DNA of 64,000 nucleotides from Parolsenella sp958406235 (GTDB lineage Bacteria; Actinomycetota; Coriobacteriia; Coriobacteriales; Atopobiaceae): the NCBI RefSeq assembly GCF_039062465.1, contig NZ_JBCLNF010000002.1:1-64000 (forward strand), read 5' to 3'. Shown piece after piece: positions 1 through 7,485 of this stretch (position 1 is the first letter of the stretch; each line of letters begins with the position of its first letter). The translations under genes were made by a program, and so were the position numbers. Below the pieces are notes generated by a model. The model ran no database searches, was not told the origin of the DNA, and saw nothing but the letters and a program-made list of their open reading frames with translations.

Positions 1-180
1 AGGACCTCGGGGGCGTTCGGTTAACTGCGGGAGCGTGCCGTCAGCTCAATGTGTTCGGTTGGGATCGGAAATCAACCCACTAGATTCAGTCGCCAGAGCT
101 AGGGCACTAGGTTCAGTCGCCAGAGCTAGGGCACAGCAATCTATCCGACGGGCACACCAACATAACGCGCGAGAATGACG
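1..180. other. Non-coding start of window with a 27-bp tandem duplication
   Basis: No convincing gene lies here. Two copies of a 27-bp unit (ACTAG[A/G]TTCAG...GGGC) stand head to tail at 79-105 and 106-132 with one mismatch. A plus-strand frame is open from base 3 to a TAG at 81-83, and the duplicated unit brings a second in-frame TAG at 108-110. This could be the 3' end of a gene that starts outside the window, with its tail duplicated, but 26 open codons in GC-rich DNA can occur by chance. Confidence 0.5.
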
Positions 181-222
181 CGCCGGCAGCCGCCAAGGGC
201 AAGCTGCCGGCGCGTTTGCTTT
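181..222 (+). terminator. Rho-independent terminator-like hairpin
   Basis: A perfect 10-bp stem (CGCCGGCAGC at 181-190 with GCTGCCGGCG at 203-212) is followed by CGTTTGCTTT. Orientation fits termination of a plus-strand transcript arriving from outside the window. Confidence 0.6.
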
Positions 223-251
223 ATGCACCGGCCGCGCCATTTGACTCGAAC

Positions 252-458
252 AATGTGACGTATATGTCATATCTGCTGCTAATGACGTTGTTCTTGTGCT
301 TGCTGGATATGACGTATATGTCATATCCGCAGCTAGATGTACTGGAAGTATTACCTACCTCTCAATATGACTTATATGTCATAAGGCCAGGTAGATAAAT
401 CCGTCTTCATGCAGCTATCGTTTGTTGTGAATATGACTTATATGCTATATCCGCAGCT
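252..458. repeat. Array of four spaced palindromic repeats
   Basis: Four related palindromes have cores TGACGTATATGTCA (256-269), TGACGTATATGTCA (310-323), TGACTTATATGTCA (368-381) and TGACTTATATGCTA (434-447). Three carry the extension ATATCCGCAGCT or a variant. The repeat unit is about 28 bp and the unique sequence between units is 26, 30 and 38 bp. The copies degenerate from left to right. No gene overlaps them. They could be a cluster of protein-binding sites or a dispersed repeat. Confidence 0.75.
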
Positions 459-473
459 CAGAAGCGCACAAAG

Positions 474-503
474 GGGGCTGCCGCCCATCCGGACAGCAGC
501 CCC
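474..503 (-). terminator. Hairpin downstream of the DJ-1/PfpI gene
   Basis: GGGGCTGC (474-481) pairs with GCAGCCCC (496-503). On the minus strand the hairpin is followed by a short CTTTG stretch, so it may end transcription of the DJ-1/PfpI gene. The T-tract is weak. Confidence 0.45.
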
Positions 504-588
504 ATCAAAGTGGTCTTTGTTGACTCGTCGCTAGCAAGCTCCCACGAGGCACACCGCCGGCGGGCGAATCACCTCCGAGACTTGCGCC

Positions 589-1137
589 TTACGCCAGAGC
601 GGCCTCAATGGCGGCGCAGAACGCCGGCAGGTCATCCGGGCAACGGCTCGTGATGAGCATCTGACCGTCAGAGTCATCGACGTGAGCCTCCTCGTCAACC
701 CATACGAAACCGCCGTTCTCCATGTCAATGCGATTGAACTCGCAGCTGGTCACGGTCTTACCCTCGGCAACGCCGGAATTCACGAGCAGCCATGGGCCAT
801 GGCAGATGCACGCGACGACCTTCTTGGCCTCCATGAACTCGCGCATGATGCGGTGCGCCTCCGGGTTGATGCGCAGGCGATCCATGTTGACAGTGCCGCC
901 AGGAACGATCAACACGTCATAGCCCTCAGCCCCAGTCTCCGCGAGCATCTTGTCAGGAACGATCTGCTGCGAGTCATAGCGATCGCCCGTCACGCAGTCA
1001 ATCGGGTTCTGAGCTGCGGCGATATCAACCTCCGCACCGCGCTCGCGCAGGAACTCGACAGGCTGGAGAAGCTCGGGCTCCTCAGTGCCATAGCCCTCGA
1101 CGATGACGAGAGCGCGCTTGCCAGTAAGATCTGCCAT
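589..1137 (-). CDS. DJ-1/PfpI family protein
   Basis: The 182-aa protein has a class I glutamine amidotransferase-like fold of the DJ-1/PfpI superfamily. The nucleophile elbow reads ACICHG with Cys112, preceded by the strand VLIVPGG (about 75-81), as in PfpI-type proteases, YhbO/YajL-like deglycases and stress proteins. The length is typical for single-domain members. The ATG at 1137 has AGGGGG seven bases upstream; a longer open frame upstream has no such site and runs into a remnant of another gene. It stands alone on the minus strand, divergent from the Tet(M)-like gene. The substrate cannot be told from sequence; glyoxalase, deglycase and protease activities are all claimed in the family. 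Confidence 0.88.
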   Translation of the reverse strand: MADLTGKRALVIVEGYGTEEPELLQPVEFLRERGAEVDIAAAQNPIDCVTGDRYDSQQIVPDKMLAETGAEGYDVLIVPGGTVNMDRLRINPEAHRIMREFMEAKKVVACICHGPWLLVNSGVAEGKTVTSCEFNRIDMENGGFVWVDEEAHVDDSDGQMLITSRCPDDLPAFCAAIEAALA

Positions 1138-1152
1138 GGTATCCCCCTGTCC

Positions 1153-1166
1153 GGCGCCTAGGCGCC
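1153..1166. promoter_or_regulatory. 14-bp perfect palindrome upstream of the DJ-1/PfpI gene
   Basis: GGCGCCTAGGCGCC is a perfect palindrome 16 bases upstream of the DJ-1/PfpI start codon, so it would lie in the 5' untranslated region or overlap the promoter. It may be an operator or an mRNA hairpin near the ribosome site. Confidence 0.35.
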
Positions 1167-1269
1167 AACGCATACGTGCAATGGTGTAACGATACCCACG
1201 CAGAAGGGCCATCGAGCGTCGCACCCGCCAAATGGTTTGAGGGCATCGGCAAGGAGAAACCGGTATCGT

Positions 1270-1365
1270 GGGCAATCACGACCGTTGGCACTCGCGTAGG
1301 CAAGGCCGCTTTCCTCGCGAATGGGCAGCGCGTCAATATCGGCACGCAGGGCAACCGCAGGCCCG
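1270..1365 (-). pseudogene. Remnant of an M20-family amidohydrolase
   Basis: On the minus strand one frame reads GPAVALRADIDALPI then REESGLAYAS (about 1364 down to 1290). This is a hallmark N-terminal block of M20 (subfamily D) amidohydrolases and hippurate hydrolase-like peptidases, where it supports the metal site. The expected HACGHD metal motif does not follow, and the same reading continues only as unrelated residues to a stop near 1158. No start or remainder is present. I read it as a roughly 30-codon relic. The resemblance is from memory of the family motif and needs a translated search. Confidence 0.55.
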
Positions 1366-1499
1366 CTCGAACGGCACCATAGCCTCCGCGGTCTTTAGGC
1401 GCCCGGGACGGGACGGTAAGGCCGTCTCGTGTCTTGACCAAGACGCTCACCGGGGAGACGATTGCACCCACACACAAGCACTCAACGCTCGGGAGACCT

Positions 1500-3503
1500 A
1501 TGAGGCAGACGGTTGTCGGCATATTGGCGCACGTCGACGCAGGTAAGACCACGCTCGCGGAAGCGATGCTGTTCGACGCGGGCACCATCCGCACCTGCGG
1601 TCGCGTCGACCGCGGCGACTCCCACCTCGACACTGACCTCATGGAGCGTGACCGTGGCATCACGATCTTCTCCTCCCAAGCGGCTCTCGAGCACGCAGGC
1701 ACCGAGATCACGCTGGTGGACTCCCCCGGTCACGTCGATTTCTCCGCTGAGGCGGAGCGGACGCTCGCCGCCCTCGACCTCGCGGTGCTCGTCGTAGGCG
1801 CAAATGACGGCATCCAGGGTCACACCCGCACCCTCTGGCGTCTGCTTGAGCGTCACGGCATCCCCACCATCATCTTCGCGAACAAGGTAGACCTTTTGCC
1901 TGACGCGGGCTCTCTTGCCGAGAGAAACGCCCTGCTTGCGGCCCTGCGCGCAAGGCTCTCCGAGGGATGCCTCCCCATCGAGGAGCTAACCGGCGAAGCC
2001 GCTGTCATGACGGACGAGGCGGCGCTCGAGGAGTTTCTCGAGACAGGCGAGCTCAGCGACGCGACCACTCGACGCCTCTTCGCTGAGCGCCACGTCTTTC
2101 CGTGTCTGTTTGGCTCGGCCCTCAAGAACGAGGGCGTGGCCGAGCTTCTGGATGCTATCGCCAAGCTCGCGCCCGACCGCGCCTGGCCCGGCGAGTTCGC
2201 CGCTCGCGTGTATCGCGTAAGCCGCGGCGACCGCGGCGAGCGAATCGCCTGGCTCAAGATCACCGGCGGCGAGCTCCGCGCCCGCCAGCAGGTAGACGGT
2301 GCGACGGACGGCATCCCCTGGTCCGAAAAGATCAACGAACTCCGCATCTACACGGGGTCGCGCTTCGAACCCATATCAAATGTCTCCGCCGGCGGAGTCT
2401 GCGCCGTAACGGGCCTCTCGCACGTTCGCCCAGGCGATGCGCTGGGCGCCGAATCCGCGCCGGAGCGCCCCATCTTGGCGCCCGTCCTCACCTACGGCGT
2501 GCTCACGGGCGGCGCCGACATCCACACGGTACTCAGCGCCTTGCGAGAGCTTGCCGAGGAGGACCCCATGCTCGCCGTCTCCTGGGACGAGCACCTGCAG
2601 GAAATTCGCTTGAGGCTTATGGGGGCGGTCCAGCTCGAGGTCGTCCGCGACCTCATGACGCGTCGCTTTGGCCTCGATATCGACTTTGGCCCGGGCAGCA
2701 TTCTGTACGAGGAGACCATCTCGAAGCCAGTCGTGGGCGTTGGCCACTTCGAGCCCCTGCGTCACTACGCCGAGGTTCATCTCCGCCTTGACCCGGCGCC
2801 GCGCGGCAGCGGCGTGACGTTTGGCTCCGAGTGCTCCGAGGATGACCTTGACCGCAACTGGCAGCGCCTAGTCCTCACGAACGCGCAGGAACGAGAACTC
2901 GTTGGCGTTCTCACCGGCGCGCCCGTGACTGACGTTCGCATTACCCTCGTTGGAGGCCGCGCGCACCTCAAGCACACCGAGGGCGGCGATTTCAGGCAAG
3001 CAACCTATCGCGCGATGCGACAGGCACTCATGACTGCCCGTGAGCTCGGAGAATGCATGCTGCTGGAGCCGTGGTACGCGTTTGAGCTCGAGCTGCCCAC
3101 GGACAAGGTCGGCCGTGCGATGTCTGATCTCACGAGGATGTCCGCTCGCTTCGGCTCTCCCGAGCAGATGGGTGACGAGGCTCGGCTCACAGGCGAGGTT
3201 CCCGCGTCTGAGCTCGGCGACTACGCCTTACAGCTCGCCGAATACACGAGTGGCCAGGGAAGGATCTCTCTCGAGTTCTCCGGCTATGAGCCGTGTCACG
3301 ACGCGGATCGCGTTATTGCGGAAGCGGGATATGACCCCGAGGCGGACCTTCCCAACACGCCGGATTCGGTCTTCTGCAGTCATGGCGCGGGGTATACCGT
3401 CAAGTGGCATGAGGTGCCAGAGCACGCTCATGTCGAGGTTGATCCGTCGCGACTGCGTCCCTGGCGCTCGGCGGCAGAGGTCATGGGCGAGGCGGGACGG
3501 TAG
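1500..3503 (+). CDS. Tet(M)-like translational GTPase (EF-G family)
   Basis: The 667-aa protein resembles ribosomal-protection proteins and EF-G. The GTPase motifs are complete: AHVDAGKT near the N-terminus, the G3 motif DSPGHVD and the G4 motif NKVD. They are followed by EF-G-like domains II, III, IV and V, and the C-terminal TSGQG block is of the Tet(M)/Tet(O) type. Such factors bind the ribosome and use GTP; true Tet proteins dislodge tetracycline. The ATG at 1500 is preceded by GGGAG; a TTG further upstream (1434) would add 22 residues unlike the family. No leader peptide with attenuation hairpins like those of tet(M) is evident. Many Coriobacteria carry divergent chromosomal paralogues, so tetracycline resistance should not be assumed. 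Confidence 0.8.
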   Translation: MRQTVVGILAHVDAGKTTLAEAMLFDAGTIRTCGRVDRGDSHLDTDLMERDRGITIFSSQAALEHAGTEITLVDSPGHVDFSAEAERTLAALDLAVLVVGANDGIQGHTRTLWRLLERHGIPTIIFANKVDLLPDAGSLAERNALLAALRARLSEGCLPIEELTGEAAVMTDEAALEEFLETGELSDATTRRLFAERHVFPCLFGSALKNEGVAELLDAIAKLAPDRAWPGEFAARVYRVSRGDRGERIAWLKITGGELRARQQVDGATDGIPWSEKINELRIYTGSRFEPISNVSAGGVCAVTGLSHVRPGDALGAESAPERPILAPVLTYGVLTGGADIHTVLSALRELAEEDPMLAVSWDEHLQEIRLRLMGAVQLEVVRDLMTRRFGLDIDFGPGSILYEETISKPVVGVGHFEPLRHYAEVHLRLDPAPRGSGVTFGSECSEDDLDRNWQRLVLTNAQERELVGVLTGAPVTDVRITLVGGRAHLKHTEGGDFRQATYRAMRQALMTARELGECMLLEPWYAFELELPTDKVGRAMSDLTRMSARFGSPEQMGDEARLTGEVPASELGDYALQLAEYTSGQGRISLEFSGYEPCHDADRVIAEAGYDPEADLPNTPDSVFCSHGAGYTVKWHEVPEHAHVEVDPSRLRPWRSAAEVMGEAGR

Positions 3504-3515
3504 AAGGCGCGGCTC

Positions 3516-3602
3516 GGCACGGGAGCATCTCGGCATGGGGCATCTCGACACGGGGGTGCCTCGCCGCAGGGGGTGCCTCGCCGCAGGGGGTGCCTCGCCG
3601 CC
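3516..3602. repeat. Degenerate 15-17 bp minisatellite
   Basis: Starting a few bases after the stop of the Tet(M)-like gene, about five head-to-tail units of 15-17 bp (ending CATCTC or GCCTC) fill the gap before the next gene. The last three are a near-perfect 17-bp repeat at 3552-3602 (GGGGGTGCCTCGCCGCA). It is non-coding and lies between two convergent genes. Confidence 0.8.
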
Positions 3603-3626
3603 TTGGAACGTTGTGCGGGAGGCTAG

Positions 3627-4427
3627 CTACTCGACGCCCGTTTGGGCAAGGCCATCGATGCCGCGCCGCTCCACATCCTCATCGGCAAGCGCGCGGCGAA
3701 GCCTCGCGAGCGCGTCGCAGGCCTCGTCCACACTCGTCGATGCGGCGTCGACGAGCAGACGGGCAACACCCGCCTCGGCAAGCTTGGCCGCATAGGGCAC
3801 AAGATCGAGAGGCTCATCGAGGTAGATGCGAGAGCGACCGCAGGCATCCGTGCGTACGGGCAGGGCGCGCCCGTCGATGTTCACGAGCCAATGGGCCTCG
3901 CTCCGATGCGGACAATGCACATGGTCGCGGTCGCAGTCATAGGCGACCTGCAAGGCACAGTGCTCGCACGTCATGATGCGCGGACGGCCATAGACGGACA
4001 CGCCAAGCGGCAAGGCATCGGCTCGTGCAAGCTCGCACGCCTCATCAAGCGAGAGCTCCGGAGACAGCCAGGCGAGCCGAGCACCAAGATCGCCAATAAG
4101 CCGCAGCGTAGACGTGTTGTGCACAGGGATACAGGAGCGCGTCTCGACAAGGGCGCCACACTCGCGAGCGAGGGCGAGCTCGGAGACGTTACCCACCGCC
4201 GCCGGCATCCCGACGCGCATCCACGGATCGATGCGGGCATGGTCTGCCTCGCGGCAAACCTCGTCCAGCACGGGGATGACGCCCTCCTCCGCCACACGGG
4301 CGAGAAGTTCAGGCGCGGACTGCACGTCAATAACGTCGAGGTAAATGCGGGTGGCACCAGCAGCGCGCACAGCGGGCGCATCATCAATGCTGCGCACGAG
4401 CGCGCAGAGCTCACAGTTCTTGCTCAA
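3627..4427 (-). CDS. Peptidase U32-associated C-terminal half protein
   Basis: The 266-aa protein resembles the C-terminal portion of large U32 proteins such as E. coli RlhA. It carries a GRPRIMTCEHC stretch followed by Cys and His residues (DCDRDHVHCPHR) that could bind metal. It starts at a TTG that overlaps the last 17 bp of the upstream U32 gene, so the two are probably translationally coupled. Together they add up to about 690 residues, close to one full RlhA (about 650). U32 proteins of this group are hydroxylases of rRNA or tRNA rather than proteases. I infer that this subunit works with its partner; no independent activity is visible. The TTG start is uncertain because the Shine-Dalgarno signal is weak. 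Confidence 0.7.
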   Translation of the reverse strand: MSKNCELCALVRSIDDAPAVRAAGATRIYLDVIDVQSAPELLARVAEEGVIPVLDEVCREADHARIDPWMRVGMPAAVGNVSELALARECGALVETRSCIPVHNTSTLRLIGDLGARLAWLSPELSLDEACELARADALPLGVSVYGRPRIMTCEHCALQVAYDCDRDHVHCPHRSEAHWLVNIDGRALPVRTDACGRSRIYLDEPLDLVPYAAKLAEAGVARLLVDAASTSVDEACDALARLRRALADEDVERRGIDGLAQTGVE

Positions 4428-5679
4428 GCTCGCTCACCGCCTTTGCCGCCGCAAGCTCCAACGCCACGGATTTCGTGACTCGAGCGAGAACACCCGGCTC
4501 CATCGGCCTGGGGCAGAAGCACTCGATGACGTCTCCCGCTCGTGAGTCACACGGGACCTTGACCACGAGAAAGCGCCCGGGATCCCTCTGCGGTCTGAGC
4601 TCGATGGAGTCGCCCTCCCCCACGGGTGCGGTGAGGTGCACGCGCACGGTGCCGCGCAGCTGCTGGCCATCGCGCGGCTTGAAGCCGGGCTCGGGCTCGA
4701 ACCCCACGACCTCGCCCACAAACAGGCCGCGGTTGCCGCTGCGCTCATAGCTCATGAGCTCGTTTCCCGAGGTGCCATGTAGATATGCGTCGGTGAGGCC
4801 ACGGTTGAACGTGCGCTTGAGACGGGCCCGCGCAGAGCCAGGTACATCGGCGTTGACGGCGATCGCATCAAGCGCCGCTCGATATGCCGAGGTAACGGCC
4901 CAAACGTATGCCGCCGGCTTCATGCGTCCCTCGAGCTTGAAGGCAGAAACGCCCGCGTCAATCATGGGTCCCAAGTCATCAATCACGCAGTTGTCATGCG
5001 TGCAGAGCGGGCGTTCGCGATCCGGCACCTGAAGGCGCACGCCGCGCTCGTCCACAAGATCGAACGGCAAGCGACACGGCTGGGCGCAGAGGCCCCGATT
5101 GGGAGAGCGGCCCTCGCGAAGGAAGCTCGAAAGCATGCATATGCCCGAATAGCTGGGGCAAATTGCCCCGTGCGAGAAGACCTCGAGCTCCGCGTTCGTC
5201 TCCGCGGCAATGGCGGCAATCTCCGCCAGCGGCAGCTCGCGAGAGAGCGTCACGCGCGAGGCGCCAAGCTGCTCGCACAGGCGGACCCCACGGGCGTCAT
5301 GCACGTTTGCCTGGGTCGAGACGTGAATCTCTGCCGCGGGGAACGCGCGATGCACCTCGGCAATAAAGCCCAGGTCCTGGATGATGAGGGCGTCAGCACC
5401 CGCGTCGAGCACACGACCCGCCGCGGCAACGGCGCCAGCGAGTTCCGCCTGCTTCACGACAACGTTCATCGTCACGTAGACGCGAACGCCGCGAGCGTGG
5501 GCGAAGTCGCATAGCCCCGCGAGCTCGCCAGGCCCGATACCTCCCGCACGGCGGCGGGCGTTGAGCTCGCCGGTAACGCCGCAATAGATCGCATCCGCCC
5601 CCGCCGCGACAGCAGCGAGGAACGCCTCGCGATCCCCCGCCGGCGCCAAGAGCTCCGCTATGTCATCCCTGGTTCTCAT
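4411..5679 (-). CDS. Peptidase U32 family protein (RNA hydroxylase-like)
   Basis: The 422-aa protein is a U32 family TIM-barrel protein. The family signature SHGAICPSYSG is at about 169-179, followed by the spacing Cys174-X6-Cys181-X16-Cys198-X3-Cys202. This is the four-cysteine pattern proposed to hold a 4Fe-4S cluster in RlhA, TrhP and UbiU/UbiV. In these proteins the cluster supports O2-independent hydroxylation using prephenate. The substrate here is probably 23S rRNA or tRNA U34, judged from the split-RlhA arrangement with the overlapping downstream gene. I chose the ATG at 5679. A TTG at 5688 is possible but would sit inside a REP-like palindrome. No good ribosome site precedes either. 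Confidence 0.82.
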   Translation of the reverse strand: MRTRDDIAELLAPAGDREAFLAAVAAGADAIYCGVTGELNARRRAGGIGPGELAGLCDFAHARGVRVYVTMNVVVKQAELAGAVAAAGRVLDAGADALIIQDLGFIAEVHRAFPAAEIHVSTQANVHDARGVRLCEQLGASRVTLSRELPLAEIAAIAAETNAELEVFSHGAICPSYSGICMLSSFLREGRSPNRGLCAQPCRLPFDLVDERGVRLQVPDRERPLCTHDNCVIDDLGPMIDAGVSAFKLEGRMKPAAYVWAVTSAYRAALDAIAVNADVPGSARARLKRTFNRGLTDAYLHGTSGNELMSYERSGNRGLFVGEVVGFEPEPGFKPRDGQQLRGTVRVHLTAPVGEGDSIELRPQRDPGRFLVVKVPCDSRAGDVIECFCPRPMEPGVLARVTKSVALELAAAKAVSELEQEL

Positions 5680-5688
5680 CCCAAACAA

Positions 5689-5717
5689 GTTGACAAAGGG
5701 ACAGTCCCTTTGTCAAC
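5689..5717. repeat. REP-like palindrome, type A
   Basis: A 29-bp palindrome GTTGACAAAGGGAC-A-GTCCCTTTGTCAAC, perfect apart from its central base (A on the plus strand). It lies immediately upstream of the U32 gene start and 12 bp from a type B copy. Confidence 0.95.
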
Positions 5718-5729
5718 CCGCGCGCCGCC

Positions 5730-5760
5730 ACCTGCAAAAGGGACAGTCCCTTTTTCAGGT
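5730..5760. repeat. REP-like palindrome, type B
   Basis: A 31-bp palindrome shares the AAAGGGAC-A-GTCCCTTT core but has ACCTG/CAGGT outer arms and one asymmetric base. It ends 15 bp before the stop codon of the transglutaminase-like gene. With the type A copy at 5689 it forms a composite unit that is repeated in reverse orientation at 7239-7314. Confidence 0.95.
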
Positions 5761-5774
5761 TTCGCGCGAGGCCG

Positions 5775-7163
5775 CTAGCTCATGGAGACGAGGGTGGTTT
5801 GCCAGGTGAAGTCATGGAAGGTGAGCCCGCGGTCGCCGACGACCAGCTCGCCAACCTGGTTGTCATACGGGTCCGCGCGCAGAATGTCACACGCAGGCGT
5901 AAGCGGAGCCATGAACTGCGAGTTCGCGACCATGCGCCACGGGCCAAGGTTGCCAAAGTAGAAGCGACGGCGCGCTTCGTCGCCGTCGCGGCGGGCAGAG
6001 GAGCCGAACGAGCAATCGGCCCAGAGCCACCCAAGGCCCTCGATGAAGAACATCGCCCAGTCATGCGGCCCCACGTAATCGGGCGCCGCATAGAGGCCGC
6101 TCTGCCAGCGCGCGGGCACGCCGCCCAGGCGGCACAGCGTGATGAACGTGACGGCAAACACGCCGCAGTCGCCGCGAAGCGACTTCGCGCATGAGTCTGC
6201 GATGGGATCGAGCAGCAGGTACTCAGGCTGGAAACGATAGTCGACGTTGTTCGTCACGTAGTCATAGGCGGCACGCGCACGGCCAAGCGCGTCATCGGCG
6301 GGGATGGTCGCAAACAGGCGATCCGCAAGTTCGCGCAGGTAGGGCGTGAACGTAACGTGTGGCCGCTGCTCGGCGACATCCGCCACCTCGGGCGCGGGCG
6401 CGGAGGCAAAGCGCGCGTCCTTCTCGGCAGGAGCCGGCGCCTCGCACCAAAGGTCCACGTACGGCGCGCGAATCGTGTACTCGTAGTCCACGTAGAACTC
6501 ACGCTCGCCGCACGTCTCCCAATAGGCCGTTCGCTGCGGCGCGTCGGTGGGCGCCACCTGGACGCCCGACATGGCATCTCGCAGCTGGATGTCGCAGATC
6601 TGCGGACACTTAGCGGGCAGGGGCAGCCAGCAGCGCACGGGCGTATCCGACGCCACGTCAACGTCCTCGCCCGCTGCGATGCTCGCGCGGATGCGGATGC
6701 GCCGCTCGGCGAAGCCCCTCTCGCGCATCTCATCGAGAACGGCAAGCTGCTCTGCGCGGTCCTGCACGGGACACGCGAGACCAGGCACGTCCTCGGGATA
6801 CTTCCGCAGCGAGTCGACGAAGTTGTCGAGAAAGCGCTGCTCTCCCTCGACGAGACGCCAATCGATGCGCCGCGCGTCAACGAGGCGGTCGAGGTCGTCC
6901 TCGGAGAAATCCGGCCACTCCGCGCGCACCTGCTCGAGGGCCGCCTCTCGCGTCACGCAGAAGTCGAGCGGCGTACGCAGCATACGGGCGCGCTCGGCAC
7001 GCAGGCAGGGCGCGAGCTCGGGGCGCGTTCCCGCACGCAGCTCGCCCTCGATGAGGCGGATGGCACGCTTGAGCTGTCCCGCGTCCTTGAGCCGCTGAAT
7101 CTCCGGCGGAAGGCCGTCATCCAAGTGGCGGAAATCGTCATTCGTAGCCTCGAACTCGTTCAT
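5775..7163 (-). CDS. Transglutaminase-like domain protein
   Basis: The 462-aa protein has a transglutaminase/protease-like (TGc) domain near its C-terminus. The catalytic triad reads GDCG (Cys333), GPHDW (His367) and WADCS (Asp383). The first 330 residues are charged and lack a signal peptide or membrane helix, so the protein is probably cytoplasmic. The ATG at 7163 has GGGAGG at a good distance; a longer open frame would run into the upstream repeat, whose translation gives the artefact TKGQSL. Bacterial members may act as peptidases or cross-linkers; the substrate is unknown. The gene is bracketed on both sides by mirror-image pairs of REP-like palindromes. Confidence 0.8.
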   Translation of the reverse strand: MNEFEATNDDFRHLDDGLPPEIQRLKDAGQLKRAIRLIEGELRAGTRPELAPCLRAERARMLRTPLDFCVTREAALEQVRAEWPDFSEDDLDRLVDARRIDWRLVEGEQRFLDNFVDSLRKYPEDVPGLACPVQDRAEQLAVLDEMRERGFAERRIRIRASIAAGEDVDVASDTPVRCWLPLPAKCPQICDIQLRDAMSGVQVAPTDAPQRTAYWETCGEREFYVDYEYTIRAPYVDLWCEAPAPAEKDARFASAPAPEVADVAEQRPHVTFTPYLRELADRLFATIPADDALGRARAAYDYVTNNVDYRFQPEYLLLDPIADSCAKSLRGDCGVFAVTFITLCRLGGVPARWQSGLYAAPDYVGPHDWAMFFIEGLGWLWADCSFGSSARRDGDEARRRFYFGNLGPWRMVANSQFMAPLTPACDILRADPYDNQVGELVVGDRGLTFHDFTWQTTLVSMS

Positions 7164-7238
7164 AGCGAAAGGCCTCCCTGAGCCGTCAACCCGCGAGCGA
7201 CTCAAGCATAGCGCCAGGCAGCCCGAGCTCACGCACGC

Positions 7239-7271
7239 AACCTGAAAAAGGGACTGTCCCTTTTTCAGGTT
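7239..7271. repeat. REP-like palindrome, type B
   Basis: A 33-bp palindrome AACCTGAAAAAGGGAC-T-GTCCC with matching right arm. It lies 76 bp upstream of the transglutaminase-like start codon and pairs with the type A copy 14 bp further on. Confidence 0.95.
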
Positions 7272-7285
7272 GCGGCCCGCGCAGG

Positions 7286-7314
7286 GTTGACAAAGGGACT
7301 GTCCCTTTGTCAAC
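7286..7314. repeat. REP-like palindrome, type A
   Basis: This copy has the same 29-bp core as at 5689 but with T at the centre, so it is the reverse complement of the left-hand copy. Confidence 0.95.
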
Positions 7315-7344
7315 TTGCGGCCAACACGCTGGGCGGTATCGCGG

Positions 7345-7350
7345 CATAAT
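7345..7350 (+). promoter_or_regulatory. Candidate -10 element for purL
   Basis: CATAAT within GCGGCATAAT lies 135 bp upstream of purL. The identical decamer GCGGCATAAT occurs before xpt (59016-59025), the other purine gene in the window. No good -35 is visible at 16-18 bp, so the assignment is tentative. Confidence 0.35.
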
Positions 7351-7485
7351 AAGGAGTTGTGCCAAAGGCCGCCCAGCTGTGCCGCGGCACGCGCGGCTCC
7401 AGGTCTGACCGCCTAGCCAGCCGCATTCACATCGCAAGGAAACCAAGCACCGCGAATCGGCCAAAAGCCGAGAAGGGCAGGATCA

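Noticed and set aside
252..458. CRISPR array
   Set aside because: The repeats are degenerate palindromes with spacers of 26-38 bp, there are only four, and no cas gene is in the window.
1500..3503. Bona fide tetracycline-resistance gene
   Set aside because: The protein has the right fold, but no tet-type leader peptide, transfer context or diagnostic identity can be shown. It is more safely called a Tet(M)-like GTPase.
7164..7313. 50-residue N-terminal extension of the first transglutaminase-like protein
   Set aside because: It is the translation of the REP-like repeats (TKGQSL motifs) and lacks a ribosome site; GGGAGG precedes the ATG at 7163.
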